64,000 nt of DNA from Hoplostethus atlanticus (Eukaryota; Chordata; Actinopteri; Trachichthyiformes; Trachichthyidae). How positions within the stretch are numbered: the first letter of the stretch is position 1; each line of letters begins with the position of its first letter. Below are positions 12,305-25,100 of the stretch, in pieces. The position numbers and the translations under genes were made by a program. Under the pieces are notes generated by a model. It saw nothing but the letters and a program-made list of their open reading frames with translations, was not told the DNA's origin and did not search any database. The stretch is from positions 2,364,001 through 2,428,000 of the forward strand of contig JAXDDX010000049.1 in NCBI GenBank assembly GCA_034670405.1, given 5' to 3'.

Positions 12305-12349
12305 CCTGCTTTCAGCAACCCCAATTTTGGAGGAGAATCAGAAACATAA
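12305..12349 (+). other. Candidate alternative cytoplasmic-tail exon (PAFSNPNFGGESET)
   Basis: An acceptor (tgttgcag) at 12304 opens a 14-codon reading frame ending in TAA. The peptide carries NPNF, reminiscent of NPxF/Y internalisation motifs. The segment just before a possible donor at 12206/12207 reads NKVDV in the matching phase. That phase is offset from the transmembrane exon, which stops at 12172. It is therefore either non-coding 3' UTR, an alternative splice, or the true tail disrupted by an indel. Confidence 0.4.
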
Positions 12350-12768
12350 ACCATCAATCAACTTTTGTATATCAACTTAACTTTATTTCAAAACTGAAGT
12401 ATATCACAGCTGGGGGTTATACCACATGACTAATAACGTGTCTAAAAAGTATAACTTGCTATTTCTACTGCTTTGTTAAAAATCAGCGATAATCCGGTTT
12501 GGATGTAATCTGTAAGGTTTTATAACATTAAGATTAATTCTGTATTGTTGTATATATATTAAAGGTAAAACTTACTTTTCCTGTGTTGCATTGGTCAGTA
12601 ATCACTGATAATGTGTAAACAACTTGTATTAACTCATTAGAGTGCATAATCTATCAACCTTTCCCTCGAACAAATTGTACATTGCAGAGTTTTGGTCTAC
12701 ATGTCAAAAATGTACTAATGAAGCTGTACACATGCAAGAATGATCAGGTGAAGCTGTTCCACAAAGCA
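12350..12768. other. 3' UTR and convergent intergenic gap
   Basis: AT-rich DNA between the lectin receptor (+) and the end of the aff1 transcript (-). A possible polyadenylation hexamer ATTAAA lies at 12558-12563 on the + strand. No other coding signal seen. Confidence 0.6.
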
Positions 12769-12828
12769 GTTTATTTTGGAAAAAGGGAGTTCAAGAGTAA
12801 AAAGACAAAATATTGAATTTTCAATCTG

Positions 12829-12834
12829 TTTATT
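12829..12834 (-). promoter_or_regulatory. aff1: Candidate aff1 polyadenylation signal
   Basis: AATAAA on the - strand, about 3.3 kb downstream of the aff1 stop codon. A second AATAAA lies at 12770-12775. Either would give a long 3' UTR; long 3' UTRs are common in the AFF family. Position only, no transcript evidence. Confidence 0.4.
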
Positions 12835-12839
12835 CATCT

Positions 12840-15800
12840 CTGTACATTGCAACGCAAACTATTTACATATTTTCAAAAAATGTTTTAATTACAAAACTTT
12901 CTGCACATTTTACCAGTAAATCATAATGTTTATGGACAAGAAGCATAACCTTGTTCCAGAGTAATCCACAAATGAAGCGCAAACAATAAAGGTTGAAATA
13001 GGGCATGGCAATAAAGCCTTAAAGATTTGAAAAAAAGACATGAAATGTGAACATAGAAACCAGGTGAAATAGTTTTGACTAAGTATGAATTAACATTTCA
13101 CTCCATGTGCAGGGTAGATATCCAAGATAGGAAACTCTGAAGATCACGTCTACAAAAGCCTACAGAGGAAATGTATATAAAAAATAATCCCAAAAGCCAT
13201 GGTATCGGTATACGCACTCTTACCTAAAAAAAGAAAGAAAATTAAACAAAAATCAGTGAGAAAATAAATACAAAAACACTGTTTGAACACTGTTTCTGAT
13301 TCCTTGTATAGCCCTTTTATCATTGTACTTCAATAGACATACTTATCAGCCATTTCCAGTGAACCCCAATTCAGTTATCAAAGAAACAAACATTTCAAAT
13401 AGTCATTACAAGAGATGCACTGTGGTTTAAACCACCATCAATTTTTTTTAAATCAAAATAATTTCATTCTTTATTAAGACCCTCTGATAATGATCAATTA
13501 TTTAATGTATGTCAACATTGCACAAAACTAAATTTGGAGCCACAAAACTCCCAATTTATTGCTCGGTATCACAGTTCCAACTAAGAAGAGTAAAGACTAG
13601 CGCAGTCCTGCCCTTCTTGAGAACTTGATGTTTTCCATCTGTCCAATAGAACACTGAAAATACTCAAAAAAAAGTGCAAATTATACTTCCTGTACTTTGG
13701 CCATTCATCCTGCTCTCAGCAATTTAGTTGACATTTTGAAATGAAACAAAGGAGTGGGAAGAAAACAAGCAAGTGGTACAAAAATGAATAAAGCGAACAC
13801 TAGTTTAATATCTCTTGAATCATTCGTGTGATAATCCCACCGTACTTCAAGGTAAATCAAAGGAACAGATATGGCCAACATGAACCACTGTGTTCAAAAG
13901 GGGAACAGCAGTTTCAAAATCATCAGGGGTATCAAAAATCATCCCCATTGTTTTAATAATTGTGACACAACACACCTCAAGATGTCCATGATTAAGAGGC
14001 GTTCATGTGTCCGTGGTAAAATAGGAATTAGTCTTTACAGTAGACCAATCTGATCCTCTCCACCGTAAAGTAAGTAAGTGAAGTGCAACCTTTATAACAG
14101 CAGAAAGAGAATAAAATTAAGTCACTGTTGTGTGGTCTAACAAACCGTCAATAGGCACTCAATGATTACCAGCACCAGGTTCAACAGTCAAAAGCAAGAT
14201 GAAAGCCAATCAACTCTGCCATGACCCAAGGTTGTAATGGTTAACTATCTACAATGATAACAACGCCATCACAAGTCACAAGTCTGTCAGTGCTCACTTA
14301 GACTTTTCCATAATGACTCACTGTAACCAGGTCGGGGAACTAACACACTTATTAAAGGATTTAGACACTTAGAGGAAATGGTTACATCTTGAAATTCACT
14401 ATATTTCACTGAGGCTACAGTTACACTTGTTACACAATGCTAAAATCCAATCAAACACTTTTTTAAGACCATATCTTATAGCATCTACCCTTGGTCTGAA
14501 AATCTTTTTAAAAAACCAATGTCCATATAATGCCATTTCTTTCCATCGCTCATATGCAGACTGATTGGACTGTGTCCAGATGGAGGCCTGACTACTTAGT
14601 AGTGTCCAGACCTGCCAGCTAATGTGACCTGGTGTGATTGGAAGACAACAACCCCACTGAAACAAGTATAACCATAGCCTGACATTCACTCTAAAACAAC
14701 CTGAATTTCAACCGTACTGTTGTTCGGGGGTACACTCTTTTAATCTATAATTTATTCTACATTCAATATGTATTCTGTCTGGGAGGACAAACCAATGACT
14801 CCATAAAACATTTACAATAAGGCACTTTTTTGTTCCTGTTTATTCATAATGATGCAATTTTTGCATCTTGAGTATTTCAACTTTGGCTGACTAAATAGGG
14901 TCACATCTCCACTTCTAACCTGAGCTCTATATGTCTGACAACACTCATTTGCACACTGAAAATACATGAATGCCAACAGGTGATTACCTAAAAAAAAAAT
15001 GGATGCAGATCTACTATTAGCATTTGTCCCTTTTGCGATACACTTTCAAAACTCAAGAGTAAAAAATGTTGTAGCAGCTACGGTTTCCCTATATTTGATT
15101 CGACTCTGCTTCCCATGTAGTCACGATCAGGTCAATTCATACGTGTCTGAAAAAGAGGAAGGATTACATTCTACCAGAGGAGTTCCAAAAGACAAAACCT
15201 TTGAGACACTAACATGAGGAGCAGAGGTGGTATGAACGACTTCAGCTCTGTGACATGCGTACCTGAATGTTCATGGCTAATCTTGACCATGATTGGTTAA
15301 AAAAAACAAAACTTTAAAAGTACAGAAGCCTGAAACCAGATCAAACCAATTTTTTTTTTTTTAGACTGAATGAACATAGTTGGCCCTGGACAAACAGGGA
15401 AACCAAAAAACAATTGCCAAAAACTGCTGTCAACATCAAGAAAGCATGCCACTGGAGAATACTGAAATCTGCTGCATTTCAGGCCAAAGCATCGGTTTAA
15501 CCATAATTCAAATATTTAGAGAGAACGTGGAAATACTTCTGACACTATTCTTGGATGGTGTGAGTGCCTTAGTTCTCCAGGCATTTTCAGTCAGGCCCAG
15601 GTAAACACTTCCCATGATTACTGCTTGATCAAAATAAAAAAAGTCAATAAAAACAATACATTACCAGGCATAATTGTAATAATAACAAAAGTCATGATAG
15701 AAAGGCTAATAAATACAATTTGTGTTGTCACTGCTTGCACCACAACAAAAGAAGAGTGAGAGGACACTCAGTGGAGGGACGGGGGAGGGGTGTTAAACCT

Positions 15801-16171
15801 TGCAAGACCAGATGTAGTGTATGGTTAGGGTTAACATGGTGCGTGAGAGAGGGCGACACCAAAGTGGGCAGAAGAAATGGGTGACAGTGCATTATCCAAT
15901 GTGATATCACCGCTAGGAAATTCCAGTTCTGCAGAGATGAACAGAGATGAGATAACTTCCATGTGTATATCCTTTGGTGAGATGAGATACTATCCATGTG
16001 GAAAAAGCAAAGGGACAATAGGCTCTGGCATTCTGGCTTCAAGCTCAAGTCAGACTGAAGGAGTATCCAGGGTAGGGTCAGGGCCAGGTGAACCACACCG
16101 GAGTGGGGTTAGGGTCGTGAGGGGTGGCTAGAAGGATTCACAGGCCTCCGGCAGCAGGAGTGGGCGGTTGG
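12840..16171 (-). other. aff1: aff1 3' UTR (inferred)
   Basis: About 3.3 kb follows the aff1 stop with no splice-compatible coding exon on either strand. It is AU-rich with several AATAAA-like strings. Short ORFs in it (for example around 15.7-16.1 kb) lack splice sites or family motifs and are treated as chance. Confidence 0.55.
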
Positions 16172-19100
16172 TCACTTTGCCTTTTGGCTATCCAGCCTTA
16201 GCCAGTGGACTCCCTGCCTTGTGTAGCGCACCAGAGAGCTTATACTTGAAGTTAGGCTCACTGGGCCCATAGCCGTGTCCAGCTCTGAGAGCATACCTAA
16301 GGGGAACACACAGACATATGAATTATTAGTATAAAAACAACAGCCAGTTTGATTAGAATTAAGAAAAAACACTCTTCCTATGATGAATATACGGTGGTTT
16401 ATGCCTGCACTGTGTTCTCAAAGAGGTATGTGTGTGTTTTACTCTTGTAATTTGAAGGAAAATTCCACCCTCAGATACTCTTACACTGCTATAGATCAAT
16501 AATCTGTGATGTTCAATGCTTTCCAGGAGTTATTTTGTAATTTACCTTTTTATCATACCAATTTCCCCTCAACCTGCCTGGTCTACTTCTACTTCAGTTA
16601 GGGATTTCCTACATTTCCCAGAATCCCTTTTGACAACCCCCAGAGAACTGGTGTGAACTTGTTGCTGCTGCACTCATTCGTTAGCTAGCAGTTGATGCCA
16701 GTGGAGACAAAGGGAAAGTCGCACCCCTTGTGCAAAACGCAACAATGCTACAATAGATTGTACATATGAAAAAAATAAAAAATAAAGTGTACCCTTGATC
16801 TATGTTCTTACACACAGACACAACACTCCTTCCCCTTTCCATTCATTCTTACCGCTGCCTCCGTGTGCCAACTCCTCAGCCTGCTCCCAGATGTCATGGG
16901 CGTTCAAGAACAGAGAAGTCATGTTGACATAGGAGACTGCCACCTGCTGAATGACCTGGGGGATTGCCACGGTGCTGCTTACAGGGCTCACAACCGACCC
17001 TCCAGCTTCTCCGCCGCTGTGGTTGGAACCAAAACCCGAGCTGCTGGCTATACTGGCTGGAGACGGCATGTCGGGCATGGGGGACGGGGCATCTGTGCTT
17101 CTAAAGGAGAGGGAGGTGCGGAGAGAGAGAGAGAGAGAGTTAGTGTGGGGCGCGTTCAAGAGAATGCTACAAGATGTAGACTAAAGTATTTAAGTGTTAC
17201 ACCTGTAATAACCTAGTTCCATGAAGAAAAACAGTCAAGGTAACAAGCAAGCCAGATGACAGCTCTTACTTTGATGCACAGAGAGACGGTTCCTGTGCTG
17301 GCTTAGAGTTCTGAAAAAGGTCAAAATGTAATGTCATTTAAGTGTGACTCAACTATACATCGGTTATCAGTGCTTCTTTTTCCCCTCGGTACCTCTACGA
17401 TATAAATGTTTCCTTTCTGTGACCTACATAATTACAACAACAACAAAGCCTGGCAATGCTTTTAACCTACCTTGAAGTGGTCAGTGAGGGTCTTTGAATA
17501 CTTAAGTGCAGTTTTGTGTTTGTAGCGGAACATGGCCATCTGCAGGAGGGACTGGCACTTCATACTGGAGGACACAGACAATGTCAGAGTCTACATTCAT
17601 GTGATTCATTCATGAGAAAAAAAAAACGTTCCACCTCATTTAGGATTTCCTGGCCCAATAATACAGAACAAAATTAAGCTAAAAAGGTAGTCGAACCAGA
17701 ACTGAAAATGCTAGAAACGTCTCATGAGACGTTGGTGTGCGGAGTAACACAACACTTGAAACTGCTTCTATAGCTTACCATAAAACTATAAAATCCTTTT
17801 CTGAGGGTGGAGAGGAGGCGTCCACTGAGTTCTTAAGTTTCAGTACAAACCTGTAGGAGTGGAGAATGTGGCAATGAAGCTAATGCATGAATCACTTTCA
17901 ATTATGGAGACAAAACCTTCAAGCTATAGCTTAAAATCTACCGTAGATGGCCTATAGCAAAACATTTCAATGCAAGTGATTGATTGAAATTAATAATTAC
18001 TAATAAACTATTAATAGTGCAGACAGGCTATTATGACAGTGGGTGCATACTTGAGGAGTTCCACTGTCTCTGCGAACATAGTGTAGGAAAACGTCGGAGT
18101 CTGTGGATCTATTTCCATTGCAATGCCACTCTCCGCAAAGTACATGGCTGCATCTAGGTAGTTGTAAGCTTTAGTGACCTTATCCGACTAGAGAGGGAGA
18201 GCAATACACAAATGCAACTTGGTATTAGGTATTTGTATTACTGCATGGACTGAGGTTGATGATATTCTCTTGAAACTGAGTGGATGAAAGGAAAGGTACC
18301 TCTGCATCTGCTTTGTGCTTCAGTTTTTTGGCCTCCTTCATGTAATGCTTCACTGGATATTTCCTACAGTGGAAAGAAGCACTGTTAGATGTGCGCCATA
18401 TCTATACACAACTGACAATTCATAAAGCCATGGAAAGATGTCCTCACTGATCCAAAATGAAAGACCAGCTCTGAATGGGACCAGTGTCAGCAGACCTGAT
18501 TATCAGGTGCAAGTTTTAAAAATGCAGACCTGATCTGATATGGCTCCTGAAGTCTGGATTCTGGTCTCTATTCTGCCCTGAAGTAGCCGTAAGTTAATGG
18601 AAATATACTTAACTAAAAAGGATGAATTTAATTTATTGAAAAAAATGTAGACCGTTAAGAGATTATCTCTCCTGCAGTTGATATTTATCATTTTATAACT
18701 TGTTTTGCTACATTGCTTGCAACTAGTCATTTTCTTTGACAAGGTTACTAGTTAGATCTCAAATCAGCCCATCTAGTGGATTTTTGGCATGGAGGGAACA
18801 AGAACCAGACAAAGTCTGAGCAAAGGAAATGCCATTTTGGGGGCAAGATCCAGTCAGGTCTAGACACAGCTAGGTTTTTGGTGGAATAGATACAAATAAA
18901 AGTCTAAACATTTAGCTCTGAGGAAAAGGAATCTCACCTGTCTTCAAATCTGAGCAAGGGCCTGATGGTCAAGGCTTCCCTGGTGGTCTGGGTAGGTGGT
19001 GGGACGGCAGAGCTGCTCTTTGGGGCCTTCTGCTAGCATTTCAGGGCAGACACGTGGTTAATATTTGTTTAGTTTCCCTTTTGATGGCATGGCCTTCCTG

Positions 19101-22100
19101 AAAACGTACTTAAATAAGCCTTCTTTACTGTCAGGTAGCAAAATAAATACTATTTGAACATACAGAAGCATGTCTAAGGAACAGAGCAAATTTAGAGAAC
19201 TAAACATGAACTAAGAAACAGAGCCGGTATGTATACAACTTGGAAAGTTGGCAAAATTTGGTCTCAAACATGGACTTAATGATTTCATCTAAACTGCAGT
19301 GGCTAAGACGTTTGTATAAACATGCTCAGATCAACTTTGAGTCAAGAATAAGCAATACGGATCTAAGGGATTTATGACACGACAAAGCCGCAAATGATGA
19401 TGGACTCCAATGACGTCTAAATGAATTAACCCCTGCTGCTCAATAGCCAACGCAATATTTAGTGTCTCATAGCTTTGTTTTCTTTAGTAGTAAATCCAAA
19501 CCAACACTATCTTGATAAAACTTTCACATTACATTTTAGGCATTTAATTGATGTCTTGATCCAGGAGGCAACAGTAGAATCTAGTTCACAAGCAACCAAT
19601 AGGAAGGTGTGCATGGGTCCATAGTGCTCTAACAATATTCCCGATGATCAGCAACGATCATATAAGAAAGAAGTGCTGGGGGGGAAAAAGGACTAAGGAG
19701 AGCAGATATGATTCAGTGGGAAAAGGGTGATGCGCTTCCAGACGACAACGCAAGATGGGGAGTGACCCTGTGCTGACAAGAGTGGGAAGGTCATTCTACC
19801 ATTGGGGAGCGAGGAGAGAGAGGAACTCATACTGGTTGACCAGGTCGGCACAGTGGCTATTAGTGTCAGAATACAGAGTGGTGTGTAGGACTATGCCATG
19901 GCCTGCAGATCCCTTTGCAGCCTTGTATGCTAGCAAGTAACCATGGGAAGCCAGTGGAAAAGGAGAGTGACATGGGACAATTTTGAGAGGCTGAAGACGA
20001 GGCAGGTTGCACTGTTGTCATATTTCTTCATTAGAAACAAATGATTCCTCATTACTAATTTTTTTTTTAGACATGACTTGAAATCAGCTTAATAGCCAGT
20101 TAGTGAGAGAAATTCAGGAATTACACAGAAATATTCTGTTATGCACTTAGTGGCCACTCTTTTAAGTACAGCTCTCCATTTACACAAACAGCTCGCTCCT
20201 CCAGCCAGTGAGTCTCGTGTAAATATAGCATATATTGTGTAAAAGCACGCAGACAGGGTCGGGAGGTTCAGCTGCTGTCCGACTAAATGTTAGAAGGGGC
20301 AAGACGATTTGACATGATTCCCATGAAGTTGAACATGGTATGGTTGTTGGTGCCAGACATATTGGTTCCAGTATCTCAGAAAAGGCTGATCAGCTCAGAT
20401 TTTCACGCAGTTTCTAGAGTTTACGGTGAATGCTGGGCTAAACAAACCACATCCACTCAGCTGCAGACCTGAGGGCAACAAAGCCTCCGTGATGAGATCA
20501 GAGAAAAATGGCTCATTCAAGCTAACAGGCAGGCCACAAGAATGCAAATAACATCTTAGTGCAACAGTGATGTGCAGAGGGGCATCTCAGAACACACATT
20601 GTCGAACCTTGAAGTGGATGGGCTACAGCAGCAGGGGACCATGGTGGAGTCCACTTGTCAGCTACGAACAAGATGAAGCTTAAGTGAGCACATCGTCACC
20701 AAAATTGGATGATTGAAGAAGTAATATATGTTGCCTGGTCCAATGAATCCAGATTTCTATTTTGACATGCTGATGGCAGGGCGATAATTTGGTGTAAACA
20801 TGTTTACTTGGTATAGATTAGGCAATAGAGATGAAGCAATTAACTGATGTCACTATTAACTGCATTTGAAAACGCCATGGTTTTCTAACCAGAAAGACGC
20901 TACCTCTACGGTTCTGTGCTCCTTGAATGCAGCCTTGCCTTCACACAGATCTCATCAAGGTGTCTTCCATTCGTTGCAGGGCTGTGTGTGTATGAGTCGC
21001 GAGATGTTGTTTGGTGCGATCATTTATTTCATTCATCATTTGCAAGCTAAAAAATGTTTCATTTCATTAAATGAATGTTCAAATAACATTTACATCATTT
21101 ACTAATCCTTAGTAAACTGTTAAAAGAAAAAAAGTGAATTATTTGATAGTAAATTATTATTTTATTGTGAACTAATGTTAAATAACAATACAAATTCACC
21201 ATTTATTAAGGATGTTACTAAAATATTTATGCAAAAGTCTTAGACTTACTGCTAAAAGTAAATTTGGGTCATTTTCACAAATTTCTTGCATTTAAGAGCA
21301 AATTCTCACTCTGATTGACCTCATACACAATGACTCAGACCTACAGTTGGGGTCAAAAGTTTACATACACTTGTAAAGAACATGTATATCATGGCAGTCT
21401 TGAGTTTCCAATGATTTGTACAACTCTTATTTTTCTGTGATGGAATGATTGGAGCACATAGTTCTTTGTCACAAAAAACATTCATGAATTTTGGTTCTTT
21501 TATTAATTTATTATGGGTCTTCTGAAAATGTGACCAAACCTGCTGGGTCAAAAATATACATACAGCAATGCTAATATTTGGTCAAATGTCCCTTGGCCAT
21601 TTTCACCTCAATTAGGTGCTTTTGGTAGCCATCCACAAGCTTCTGGTTGAATCTTTGACCCTTCTTCTTGTGCAGTTCAACTAAATTTGTTGGCTTTCTG
21701 ACAGACTTGTTTCTTCAGCACTGTCCACATGTTCCCGATGGGGTTTAAGTCAGGACTTAGGGAAGACCTAAAACCTCTAATTCTAGCCGGATTTAGCCGT
21801 TCCTTTACCACTTTGGATGTGTGTTTGGGGTCATTGTCCTGTTGGAACACCCAACTGCGTCCAAGTCTCAACCTTCTGGCTGATGATTTTAGGTTTTCCT
21901 GAAGAATTTGGCGGTAATCCTTTCCCGTTGTAGCGTTTGTGGCTGAGTCTGAGTGTATCAAACGGCCCTAATTATACTGGCTCAGAGAAGTCACCAGCTG
22001 TAGTCAATCGTAATCACTCACAAGAAGTTAAGAGGCCACGCCACAAAGCAAATTTGATTGACACAACTTTCTACATCACCAAAACTGATAATTCAAGTTG

Positions 22101-25100
22101 CTGTATGTATATTTTTGACCCAGCAGATTTTGTCATATTTCCAGAAGGCCCATAATTAATTTATGAAAGAACCAAAATTCATGAATGTTTTTTTGTGACA
22201 AAGAACTATGTGCTCCAATCATTCCATCACAGAAAAATAAGAGTTGTACAAATCATTGGAAACTCAACCCTGCCATGATATAAATGTTCTTTACAAGTGT
22301 GTGTAAACTTTTGACCACAACTGTATATAAAACACATTTCTCACATAATTTGGAAATGGCCCACTGGTTCGGCTGTTTCTAACAGACCAAAAACAATATT
22401 CCAACATTCTCAACTCTGTGTTTCAGTTCTGCTGGAAACCCTGCAGCTTTGAATAAGAGAAATAGTATTTATCAAGGTATTTATTATCAAGTACTGATCT
22501 AAGGTAATTTTGTCTTTCAGGTTTTGTGTTTCAGTTTTCTTCCCCCTTTGGGACATTTGATGGATACAGGCTAGGGGCCAATGTCTTGACATGTACCTTT
22601 CCAAAGTTTGAGTGCTCTGTGCGTTTCCCGGTGCTCTTCTTGTGCTTGACAGGGGTGTCCCTGCTCTTTCCTGCACCCATGCTGGACTCCTGGGTCTCAC
22701 TGGAACCATGTTTGTGTACCGCTGAACCCTTAGCAGTGTATCGGGTTGTTGGGGGCTGCTGCAAGGGTACAGGATCCTTCTTGGCCTTCTTTCCTTTTCC
22801 TTTTCTCCTTTTCTCTGCTGCAATGGTAGAGCTTCTGTGGGAGACCAGACCAGATAGTGTGTAAATGACACACTTATGGACGCACAGAGAGAGAGAGGGA
22901 GAGAGGACTTGGACTTACCATTCCAACAGAAGACCAAATACAAAAGTAGCACACAAGTGAAGGTTGTATAGGTGTTGTACACTAAAGTTTTGTTCGTTAC
23001 ATCACTTAAGTCAGTTGTGTTATGATTCCATAGAGCAGTGGTCCTCAAATCGAGTACTGCTGGTTTTCCATCCTACCAGGTAGTTCATTGCATTCACCTG
23101 GACTAAACCAGTCCCCGATTAGACAACTAGAATGGAAACTAACTGGCAGAATAGAAAACCAGCAGTACTCTGGACCTAGAGGGCCAGATTTGAGGACCAC
23201 TGCCACAGAGTTTTTGCCAGGTGAATTACGCAGTGATAACACAAAGTAGTTAAAAAAGTGCATGATTTCGATTCAGGAACTCACTCCGCTTTGGTGGAAG
23301 CATGACTTAGTGGGGTAATCTTGGAGTCATTCTCCAGCTTTTGTTTCTTCCTGGTAAGTATTTTAGAATCTGCCTCAGCCTGAAAGACAATAAATCAAAT
23401 CATAACAGGGCTTTTACCATGTACATGCTAACTGGAAATTGCCTATAACGCAGACCCAAACTGATCTCACGTTTGGAAGTATACTCAAACCCACTGGTCT
23501 CTTCTTGCTGGTTTTGGTTCTTATGAGTTTTGTAAAAGCCTCATTCCCTCCTCCATCTTGCAATGTGGCCAGTCTCTTCCCACTGCTGTGTGTCACCTGG
23601 TGGACTTTGGAGACCTGGGGGACTCTCAAGAGCAGACTTAGATTAATCTTCACCAGCAGGGATCCAGGAGGTCTATGGGGGTCCCAGGAAGCCTTGGCTG
23701 AGTGTTGGTGGGCTGGTGGGCACAAACTTTTGTGAGGCTTCTTGAGGCCCTTCTGGGAGACAGTCTCTGTCTTGACTTTCTTGCAACTGATCTTGACTGG
23801 AGGGGTGGGGGGTAGCTGGTCAGGCTGAGCAGGGCTGGGGTTGAGGCAGGAGCAGGGGCTAGGAGTTCTCACACCACAAGTTGGACAATGACCGTACAGC
23901 ACCAGTGAGACTTTGGGTCCAGGCTCCGATTCAGCCTTCCGCTTGTCAAACAAGGTGTGTTTAGCAGCGTTCTTACTATCCATTTTAGTGCAACTTTTGT
24001 TACTGTTATTCTTGCTGTGTCCTGTTTTCGTCTTTACCTTGGGTCTATCTGTGAAGGAGGGGTCTTTGACTCGTGTGGCCAAAACCTCCACAGACTCTAC
24101 TTGGAGACCTGGTTGGGGGTCCTCTGGGCAAACGGCCTTGGCTGGCTTTGAGGAGTGCTTGTGGTCTGAAGTCTTTCTGGAATTGGTGTGGGTGGACTTC
24201 AAATTGGTGGAGGGGGATTTGTGACCACTCTCCTGGCTATTGTTGTTCTGAGGGCCTTCATTGCACTGCTGGGGTTTTGCATGATTGTCACTGACCTCGT
24301 TTTGGAGGGAAGAAAGGTGGGGCTTATACTCCCCAGTGGGGTTGGCCACCTCCCCCTTGGTGGCTTTGGAGCTTTGAGTGGGCCTCTCTGAGGCATGGGC
24401 ATCGCCTTGACTTTCTGTACTGGAGTTCTGTTGGCTGGACCTGATCCAGTTCCCCAACTGCCACTCACCATGGGTCACTGCAGGAACATCAGGCTATCAA
24501 AAAGAAGCACAATGGTTGAGATTTATAGACGGGAGGAAGAGTGAGAGGAAAAAGACATCAGAGCGAATGAGAGAATGTGTATGTTTTAATGAACATGTGT
24601 GTCTTCATCCATATACATGATTGTATGTAGCACATTCCATTACCTTGGTCTGAGTAGACCTACTCCCGAGGGGTTGAGGTGGTTCCTCTGTGCTGCTCTC
24701 ACTATCTGACTCTGAGGTACTCTCTGAGTCAGTGGAGCTGGCTGAGTCCACCCCACTGAAATGTGCTGCTTCAACCGTACTACAGTACAGACAGGATCAC
24801 AAATCAAATTGCAAATATGCATTAGTTCAATCAAGTAGGTAAGTAGAATCAGGTGGGTAAAAAATTGGATATGAAGTTAACCAGTTAAAGGTCAGATCTT
24901 TGGGGAGACGTTTGTGTGGCACTTCCATAAATAAAAGGTGAGCAACCTGGTCAGTTTGGTGTTACCCATGCAGGTGAAAAAAAATGGCCCTTCTAAGGGA
25001 CAAGACACTTACGATGAAGAGCTCTGCTGGCTGATATTGGATGGAGGTGTGGGGGAGGAGCCGTGTTCTGGAAAAGAAACAGAGCAGAGAAAACAAACAT

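Noticed and set aside
15728-16096. 122-codon - strand ORF downstream of the aff1 stop
   Set aside because: No matching splice sites, no family motifs, lies in the inferred 3' UTR.
22410-23048. Long 212-codon - strand ORF
   Set aside because: It overlaps the real aff1 exon 22834-22597 in a different frame and runs into intron and MITE sequence; the [12 protein letters not shown] frame is the one that splices.
23439-24391. Several + strand ORFs of 60-100 codons over 23.4-24.4 kb
   Set aside because: Shadows of the 1023-bp aff1 exon on the - strand.
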